28,811 bases of DNA from positions 1 to 28,811 of IMG/VR virus record IMGVR_UViG_3300006922_000128; one strand, 5' to 3'. The notes below the pieces were generated by a model, which ran no database searches, was not told where the DNA came from, and saw nothing but the letters and a program-made list of their open reading frames with translations. This stretch comes from a virus. The translations under genes and the position numbers were made by a program. Below, in pieces: positions 5,933 through 11,368 of the stretch (positions are counted from its first letter, which is position 1; each line of letters opens with the position of its first letter).

Positions 5933-7236
5933 TGTGTTCCTGTCCATTTGTATACTTTGTTTGTATTTAAGTTTCTGGTTACTGCTGTAGTATTAATGTT
6001 GGCACTTGCATCATATGAAACCGTCCAATTAGAACCGTTAAATTCTATTATGTCATTTTCTGATGCGTCAATGTTCCACTCTGGATAACCAGTTTTTGAA
6101 AGATCTTCTGTAATTAAGTATCGCTGACCAATTTCTAGGTTTGCTAGTGTACCATCACCTGGTATATTATTATGTGGATTGATAATTTTTTCAATATTGC
6201 CTATAGTAGGAGCGGGTAATGTATCAGTATCTAGATTAAAAATTAATTGGCTGTCGTCTGACGGATGTTTTGCAATAGTTCCTGCAATATCCTGCGAGTC
6301 GTCTTCCATATCATTTGTAATTTTCAATTTTAAAATGCTGGTATCATCTATTAATTCTTTGTCGTACATGGCTAGTAATTCAGTCCAACTCTTTGTCTCT
6401 ATACCACCTGAGTCATATAGAGTTGCAGAATTGCTTAAAATACTAACTTTGTAATTACCTGGTGAAACAATTAAACGTGATTGGATATCAAAACTTCTAA
6501 AGAAATCATGTATGTCTTCATCATATCCAATTTCGCTAAGTGATTGCCCACCAAAATCTGTTATAATATTGCTATGTATTTCGTGTATAATACTTTGTCT
6601 TTTAACTTTAGCAGGTGGATTAATCCAAATAGGCAAAGTAAATGTTAATGTTGTAACATCTATTTGCTCGTCTACACCTGCAGGAATACTTCTATTAGTA
6701 AACTGTATATCGGTTAATTCTACTTCAACAATTTGTGTCCAATCAAACGGATTAGAGTTTTGTTGTAACTGTATTGTTGGATTAAATAGAACTAGTATTT
6801 GTTCCATTAACTGTAATTTAGTATCAGTATTGGGTGTCCATATATCAACTTGCATGGTTAAGTTATATGGAACTGGCATATATCTATTAATTGTATATTG
6901 ATTGCCTTGTTCTGCTTCATAACTTTGTGTATCGTTATTAAACTTTCTTTCTGTGATACTTTTAGTATCTGTAAAGAAAGGATCTTGAGTTCTATCTCTA
7001 GCAATTTGCAAACTTTGTATGCTAACACCTATAAAAGGTGTACTGTTAATAACATTTTCTGAATTTTGTCTAAGAATATGCGAAACCATTCTGCTTGGAT
7101 CTGCATATCTTATAGGCACAGTATTGTATCTTTCGTCCTCACCGTCCCTACTGCCTTCTTTAACTTTGAATGCATGAAATATTCTAATAAATTGTAGAAT
7201 ATATCGTCTTATTTGTTCATCATACCAGTACTGCAT
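5875..7236 (-). CDS. gp15: Tail sheath stabiliser and completion protein (gp15-like) with long C-terminal extension
   Basis: 453 residues. In T4, gp15 (272 residues) forms the ring that caps the contractile tail and receives the head. The N terminus (YWYDEQIRRYILQFIRIF, then RYNTVPIRYADPSRM) matches the gp15 pattern of an aromatic start and a VPI.YA motif. The middle carries MPVPYNLTMQVDIWTPN, a series of strands, and LTFTLPIWINPPAKV at about 197-211, where the T4-size core ends. Residues about 231-453 are an extra region ending in a beta module with NDIIEFNGSNWTVSYD and VYKWTGTQWLSIY. Start ATG 7236 is two bases after the gp14 stop. This order and pairing with gp14 support the call. Confidence 0.8.
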   Translation of the reverse strand: MQYWYDEQIRRYILQFIRIFHAFKVKEGSRDGEDERYNTVPIRYADPSRMVSHILRQNSENVINSTPFIGVSIQSLQIARDRTQDPFFTDTKSITERKFNNDTQSYEAEQGNQYTINRYMPVPYNLTMQVDIWTPNTDTKLQLMEQILVLFNPTIQLQQNSNPFDWTQIVEVELTDIQFTNRSIPAGVDEQIDVTTLTFTLPIWINPPAKVKRQSIIHEIHSNIITDFGGQSLSEIGYDEDIHDFFRSFDIQSRLIVSPGNYKVSILSNSATLYDSGGIETKSWTELLAMYDKELIDDTSILKLKITNDMEDDSQDIAGTIAKHPSDDSQLIFNLDTDTLPAPTIGNIEKIINPHNNIPGDGTLANLEIGQRYLITEDLSKTGYPEWNIDASENDIIEFNGSNWTVSYDASANINTTAVTRNLNTNKVYKWTGTQWLSIYEGEYNPGYWTLVL

Positions 7237-7238
7237 AG

Positions 7239-8312
7239 TTAATTATCCGTCTTAGGTTTAACAACTTTACTGAGGTTTGTTCTTTCATTAGTTATAGTAC
7301 CGTCTGTGTTTGTTGTCTCTGCTGTGTTATTTATAAACCCATCTAATATTCTATTAGCACTCGAGAACACTCGCGTACTATCATCTGCAACTTTAACCCA
7401 GCGATTACCTGATTTTTTAAATATCCTGCTAGGATTAAAATCTGTCCTTAAGAAATAATCGCCATCAACTGCGGCTAATGGAAATGTTATACCACTACCT
7501 AATAATGTTGCACCATTTGGAGCACCTTCGACAGTTCCAATAAATGGTTTGCCCTTGGCATTTTCATCTACAAATAAATGAGCACCGGCGGCATAGTATG
7601 GATCATGTGGTACATTATTTTCTGCTTGTTGCACAATAGCATCTGAAATATCAATTTCATCCTTATATGTACTAATAATATTTCGTAAATCGTCTTCTTC
7701 GTCGCCATAGCCAATAATATCTCTGTATTCTTGACTGTCGCTTATTGGGCCTAACTTACATCTCCACATATGAGGCCACCAATTAGGATCAAATCCTTCG
7801 GAAGGCCTACTTGCATCTGTAATTACATAAAATCTGTTTATAGCATCTTTGCGATCATCTAGTAATAAGTCATCTCTCAAATGAGGCAACTCGATAACAT
7901 CGCCTGCCATAAGTTTTCTGCCTAGTGTAGATACCATTGTTTCAATATGAAAATTCATAAACAATGTATCATTCTGTAAGAACATACCAAATTGTGTTAG
8001 ATCAAAGTCTGAATCACTTACAGTATATGTTCCTCTTAGTTCATATATGTTATCATCATACTTTCTGTCTCTGTTTTCTAAAAACAACACATCTTGTATA
8101 AATGTTTCACCAGTTTTTTGATTACCGTCTGAATCGTAACTGTTATCTTGTTGTGGTTGTGTAAAATCATTAGTGTCACCTTGATCGTGTACACCTAAGT
8201 ATTTGTGAATATTTACGCCAGTGCCTCCGGCATAAATATTTTCCGCCACAATACCATCAACAAACTTATAGTCGTTACGTTTTACTGGATTCCATAAACT
8301 AATTTTAGGCAT
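7239..8312 (-). CDS. gp14: Neck protein (gp14-like)
   Basis: 357 residues against 256 in T4. gp14 and gp13 form the neck that joins the filled head to the tail. The conserved centre is visible: HIETMVSTLGRKLMAGDVIELPHLRD (about 122-147), followed by RFYVITDASRPSEGFDPNWWPHMW (about 160-183) and DSQEYRDI (about 192-199), a run I associate with marine T4-like gp14. Residues about 245-357 are additional, with a short beta module GDYFLRTDF.PSRIFKKSGNRWVKV (about 284-308) similar in pattern to modules in gp18 and gp15. Its ATG is the predicted +1 of a minus-strand late promoter, so the mRNA should be leaderless. First gene of the minus-strand operon. Confidence 0.75.
   Translation of the reverse strand: MPKISLWNPVKRNDYKFVDGIVAENIYAGGTGVNIHKYLGVHDQGDTNDFTQPQQDNSYDSDGNQKTGETFIQDVLFLENRDRKYDDNIYELRGTYTVSDSDFDLTQFGMFLQNDTLFMNFHIETMVSTLGRKLMAGDVIELPHLRDDLLLDDRKDAINRFYVITDASRPSEGFDPNWWPHMWRCKLGPISDSQEYRDIIGYGDEEDDLRNIISTYKDEIDISDAIVQQAENNVPHDPYYAAGAHLFVDENAKGKPFIGTVEGAPNGATLLGSGITFPLAAVDGDYFLRTDFNPSRIFKKSGNRWVKVADDSTRVFSSANRILDGFINNTAETTNTDGTITNERTNLSKVVKPKTDN
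7328..7335 (-). promoter_or_regulatory. Possible internal late promoter for gp15
   Basis: On the minus strand the sequence reads TATAAATA, an exact T4 late box, inside the gp14 gene. Predicted +1 is near 7322, 86 bases before the gp15 ATG. It may be a chance match in AT-rich DNA, since the other late boxes here sit in or next to gene ends. Confidence 0.3.
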
Positions 8313-8317
8313 AACAC

Positions 8318-8325
8318 TATTTATC
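8318..8325 (-). promoter_or_regulatory. T4-like late promoter box, leaderless start of gp14
   Basis: The minus strand reads CTGATAAATA, with the GATAAATA core at 8325 to 8318. The predicted +1 is base 8312, the A of the gp14 ATG. The same 51-base spacer holds a sigma70 promoter firing the other way. Confidence 0.75.
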
Positions 8326-8328
8326 AGA

Positions 8329-8357
8329 TTGACAACGGTTTAATTTTTTGCTATTAT
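8329..8357 (+). promoter_or_regulatory. Sigma70 promoter with start codon at about +1
   Basis: TTGACA at 8329-8334, 17 bases, TATTAT at 8352-8357. Seven bases beyond the -10 element is 8364, the A of the downstream ATG, so the transcript should be leaderless. No Shine-Dalgarno lies in the gap. Confidence 0.75.
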
Positions 8358-8363
8358 AAGAAC

Positions 8364-8573
8364 ATGGAAATTGCAGAATACATTATATTTGGCTTTTGTA
8401 TATTAGGTGTAGGTTACACTTCATACAATATTGGTTACAAAGAAGGCATAGACACAGGTATCAAACTTGGTGCTGGATTTATGTTTGAGAAGTTCTGGGC
8501 GTTGGGTAAACCACGCAAAAGAGACCCTCAAATAAGATACGTCGAAATGACAAAAGACGAGATTATACTATAA
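8364..8573 (+). CDS. Small single-span membrane protein
   Basis: 69 residues: one N-terminal membrane span at about residues 5-22 (YIIFGFCILGVGYTSYNI), then a Gly-spaced helix (GYKEGIDTGIKLGAGF) and a charged C terminus. No family recognised. It has its own consensus sigma70 promoter with the ATG at the predicted transcription start, so it should be made early from a leaderless message. It stands alone between the divergent gp14 operon and the next promoter-bearing gene. Topology suggests an inner-membrane protein with a cytoplasmic tail. Confidence 0.6.
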   Translation: MEIAEYIIFGFCILGVGYTSYNIGYKEGIDTGIKLGAGFMFEKFWALGKPRKRDPQIRYVEMTKDEIIL

Positions 8574-8584
8574 TATATCTTTAT

Positions 8585-8615
8585 TTGACACCTTTTTTGC
8601 CAAAAAAATTATATA
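8585..8615 (+). promoter_or_regulatory. Sigma70-like promoter with long spacer
   Basis: TTGACA at 8585-8590 is perfect; the best -10 candidates are TTATAT (8609-8614, 18-base spacer) or TATATA (8610-8615, 19-base spacer). Weaker than the other sigma70 sites here. Transcription would start near 8621-8622. Confidence 0.5.
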
Positions 8616-8642
8616 TAGTTTTTAAAATGAGTAATTATTGGT

Positions 8643-9806
8643 ATGGCTAGACAGAAAAAACAGCGATCAGTGTATATCACTACAGAGCCCGATTGGAAGA
8701 CTCTGAAGTTAATCACTGACCCAGAAAAACAAAAAGAAGCATTTCGCAGTTGCGAATACTTTGCTAGAACAGAAGTTAGTAAAACTAAAGGATTACCTAT
8801 TGTCAAAAGTTGGATCAAAGATCATGCAGGATGGACGCCTGAGGAAGTAAAAATTATTTTAGCAAATCCAGACTGGACTTTTAGTTCTTGCATAAGCACA
8901 CTTTTTGTATGGCACAAATTAGGATACATGCCAGACCATTTACGCGAACATTACGAAAAACGTAAAAATGAAGAATGGATGCCAAGAGGCAAAAAGGCTC
9001 TAGCAGAGAAGATAGAAAAAGTCGAAGCAAAATTAGCCAAGCCTGTAATCAGTATACAGCAAAGAATGAAAGAACAAGTATCTGATTTATGCGGTGAGTT
9101 TGAATTCTTTATTGATCAATGGATTGATGGAGAAAAAACACTCAAAGAGTTTGACCCGTATAAAATGATGATGTCTTATCAGCCTGAAATTAAAGGCCCT
9201 CATGCTAAAATAATTAAAGAAGATTTTGAAGCACAATACAACGAAGCAAAATTAGTAGTTGAATGGCAAGACGAAGACATAAAAGAAGGCTATAGTCACT
9301 TTGATGCTAAAATGCGTAAAACCTTCTTACAAGTGTTTGAAAAGATCAATACTGCTTGTGATACTATTGTGGCAACAAAAGCCACTACACGCAAGGCTCG
9401 TAAGCCTAAGGCACGGTCTAAAGAGGCTATCGTAAAGAAATTAAAGTATGCTGTAAACTTTCCAGAGTTAGGATTAGCAAGTTTGCACCCAACAGATATA
9501 GTTTATGCTAATGAAGTTTGGGTATACAACACTAAGACTAGAAAGATAGGTGTTTATCATGCTAAAACAATAGATCCAAAAAACATGCAAAGACCTGGAA
9601 CAGGTATAATGGTTAAAGGAACAACACTACAGGATTTTGATGAAGAAACTAGTATACAAAAAACACTGAGAAAACCAGCAGAAATGCTTAAAGGATTTGA
9701 TGCAGGTAAAATGAAATGCAAAAAATCCTTTGAAGAACTCACTACAACACCTACTAAAATGAACGGTAGATTTAACGAGCATACTATTATACTTAAGAGT
9801 TTTTGA
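8643..9806 (+). CDS. Conserved T4-like phage protein of unknown function
   Basis: 387 residues, basic, soluble. The first ~110 residues are compact with several Trp and Cys; residues about 110-290 are helical and charged with a Lys/Arg-rich stretch (TTRKARKPKARSKEA). The C-terminal part contains EVWVYNTKTRKIGVYHA, MVKGTTLQDFDEETS and IQKTLRKPAEML, an arrangement I associate with uncharacterised proteins of marine T4-like phages. The basic linker suggests nucleic-acid contact, as inference only. The ATG at 8643 has no Shine-Dalgarno. A 7-codon reading frame starting at ATG 8627 stops across this start codon. The gene stop overlaps the late box of gp13. Confidence 0.7.
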   Translation: MARQKKQRSVYITTEPDWKTLKLITDPEKQKEAFRSCEYFARTEVSKTKGLPIVKSWIKDHAGWTPEEVKIILANPDWTFSSCISTLFVWHKLGYMPDHLREHYEKRKNEEWMPRGKKALAEKIEKVEAKLAKPVISIQQRMKEQVSDLCGEFEFFIDQWIDGEKTLKEFDPYKMMMSYQPEIKGPHAKIIKEDFEAQYNEAKLVVEWQDEDIKEGYSHFDAKMRKTFLQVFEKINTACDTIVATKATTRKARKPKARSKEAIVKKLKYAVNFPELGLASLHPTDIVYANEVWVYNTKTRKIGVYHAKTIDPKNMQRPGTGIMVKGTTLQDFDEETSIQKTLRKPAEMLKGFDAGKMKCKKSFEELTTTPTKMNGRFNEHTIILKSF

Positions 9807-9812
9807 TAAATA
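9805..9812 (+). promoter_or_regulatory. T4-like late promoter box, leaderless start of gp13
   Basis: TTTTGATAAATA; the core GATAAATA overlaps the stop codon of the previous gene. Predicted +1 is 9818, the A of the gp13 ATG. Confidence 0.75.
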
Positions 9813-9817
9813 GTTGT

Positions 9818-10573
9818 ATGAGTGCAACAGAAACCCCTAGAGATAGACTAATTACAGAGATCAAGTTACGTTTAGGTGACGGAATGATCGACGTGGAATT
9901 AGATCCAGAACACTATAATCTAGCAATAGACAGAGCAATACAAACAATCAGAAGTAGAAGTGATTCTGCTGTAGAAGAAAGTTATGCTTTTTTGCAAACA
10001 CAACCAGATGTACAAGAATATACACTTCCAGGTGAAGTGTTAAATATCAGAAGAGTATATCGAAGAGGTGTTGGTGGTGGTAACATAGGTACAGGTACAA
10101 ACTTTGATCCGTTTGACGTTGCATTTCAAAACACATATCTAATCAATGCAGGTGTTGTTGGTGGTCTAGCCAACTATGATGCATTTACTCAATACAAAGA
10201 AACACTTAATAGAATATTTGGCGGTGATTACGACTTTACATTCAACACAAATACCAAAGTGTTAAAATTATTGCGTAAGATATCTATAACAGAAGACATA
10301 ATGATACAGATTTCTAATTTAGTGCCAGAACAAAATTTATTAGAAAACGAGTATTCCAGACCATGGATGGCAGATTGGGCATTAGCAGAAGCAAAAATGA
10401 TGCTTGGTGAAGCAAGAAGTAAGTATGCTTCAGGCTTGCCAGGGCCACAAGGTTCCGTTCAGTTAAACGGCGAGGCTTTAAAGCAAGAGGCCATGACTGA
10501 GAAGGAAAGATTACTACAGTCAATAATTAACATGGAAGAAGGAAATAAAAATTACGGCTTTGTTATAGGATAA
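9818..10573 (+). CDS. gp13: Neck protein (gp13-like)
   Basis: 251 residues from ATG 9818; an in-frame TTG at 9803 lies inside the promoter and previous gene and is rejected. gp13 joins gp14 in the portal-to-tail connector. Family features: RDRLITEIKLRLGDGMIDVELDPEHY at the start, followed by AIDRAIQTIRSRS; a DVQEYTLPGEVLNIRRVYR strand pair at about 63-85; WMADWALAEAKMMLGEARSKY in the C-terminal part; then LPGPQGSVQLNGEALKQEA and a final helix. This matches the T4 gp13 layout, including the WMA.W helix and the LPGG..LNG motif. T4 gp13 is somewhat longer (309). Followed after the stop by the dNMP kinase ATG with no spacer. Confidence 0.85.
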   Translation: MSATETPRDRLITEIKLRLGDGMIDVELDPEHYNLAIDRAIQTIRSRSDSAVEESYAFLQTQPDVQEYTLPGEVLNIRRVYRRGVGGGNIGTGTNFDPFDVAFQNTYLINAGVVGGLANYDAFTQYKETLNRIFGGDYDFTFNTNTKVLKLLRKISITEDIMIQISNLVPEQNLLENEYSRPWMADWALAEAKMMLGEARSKYASGLPGPQGSVQLNGEALKQEAMTEKERLLQSIINMEEGNKNYGFVIG

Positions 10574-11254
10574 ATGAACACAATAGGATTATTAGGTAAT
10601 ATAGGATCAGGTAAAAACACCGTAGCACAATATTTGGCAACTAAAGGTTGCATTCCAACATCATTCGCAGGCCCACTAAAAGACTTATGTGCAAACGTAT
10701 TTGGCTGGGAAAGAGAATTACTAGAAGGTGAATCAGACGAAAGTAGACAGTTCAGAGAAACTGTTGATATGTTTTGGAGCAAAAAATTAAGTATTCCTAA
10801 TTTTACTCCAAGATTAGCATTACAATTAATAGGCACAGATGTAATGCGTAATCATTTCAACGAAAATATATGGATAAGCAGTTTAGAATACAGAGTTAAA
10901 AAACTGCATCATCAAAATGAATGTGTTGTTATAAGCGATTGTCGTTTTCAAAACGAAGTCAACATTATACAGTCAATGAATGGTACTGTTATTTTAGTAG
11001 AAAGAGAAGAAAAACCTGAATGGTATGATATTGCACTTAAGGCCAATGAAGGTGATGCTGTAGCAAGGCACATAATGAATAGAGATTTCAAACATGTTCA
11101 CGCAAGTGAATGGGATTGGATTGGTTGCCATATAGACTTTACAGTAAAAAATAACGGAACCAAAGAAGAACTATTTGAACAAATAGATGAAATTATTGAA
11201 AAACTTCCACAAAAACCAGAAATATTCACAGATAATACCATAGAGATAATTTAA
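10574..11254 (+). CDS. gp1: Deoxynucleoside monophosphate kinase (gp1-like)
   Basis: 226 residues (T4 gp1, 241). These kinases phosphorylate dNMPs to dNDPs using ATP, feeding phage DNA synthesis. The P-loop GNIGSGKNT (8-16, Lys14) starts the protein; LPGPL-like SFAGPLKDLCANVFGW follows at about 34-49, then LALQLIGTDVMRNHFNENIWI (about 80-100) and VVISDCRFQNEVNII (about 118-132), all typical of the gp1/dNMP-kinase family. The gene begins on the base after the gp13 stop, with AGGA upstream inside gp13. It therefore shares the late gp13 transcript, which is odd for a nucleotide-metabolism enzyme needed early, unless it also has read-through from 8585. Confidence 0.87.
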   Translation: MNTIGLLGNIGSGKNTVAQYLATKGCIPTSFAGPLKDLCANVFGWERELLEGESDESRQFRETVDMFWSKKLSIPNFTPRLALQLIGTDVMRNHFNENIWISSLEYRVKKLHHQNECVVISDCRFQNEVNIIQSMNGTVILVEREEKPEWYDIALKANEGDAVARHIMNRDFKHVHASEWDWIGCHIDFTVKNNGTKEELFEQIDEIIEKLPQKPEIFTDNTIEII

Positions 11255-11299
11255 GGTCTTATTTATCATTTTTTATAAGAATTACTGATTTGTTATTTT

Positions 11300-11358
11300 T
11301 ATAATACCACATTTATTGCATTTTTTAATAAATACATGTAACCAAATAAGGTATTATA
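11300..11358 (+). repeat. Nine-base inverted repeat flanking the gp18 late promoter
   Basis: TATAATACC at 11300-11308 is the exact reverse complement of GGTATTATA at 11350-11358. The right arm touches the gp18 Shine-Dalgarno; the left arm lies upstream of the late promoter. Confidence 0.7.
11327..11334 (+). promoter_or_regulatory. T4-like late promoter box for the tail sheath gene
   Basis: AATAAATA after a run of six T. Predicted +1 is 11340, giving a 29-base leader with the Shine-Dalgarno AGGAG (11358-11362) ahead of ATG 11369. The 114-base gap from 11255 to 11368 contains this promoter and the inverted repeat and no gene. Confidence 0.75.
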
Positions 11359-11368
11359 GGAGAAAAAT

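Noticed and set aside
9803-9817. TTG start extending gp13 by five residues
   Set aside because: The codons would lie inside the late promoter and the previous stop; ATG 9818 is at the predicted +1. The same reasoning rejects TTG 20210 for the post-terminase gene.
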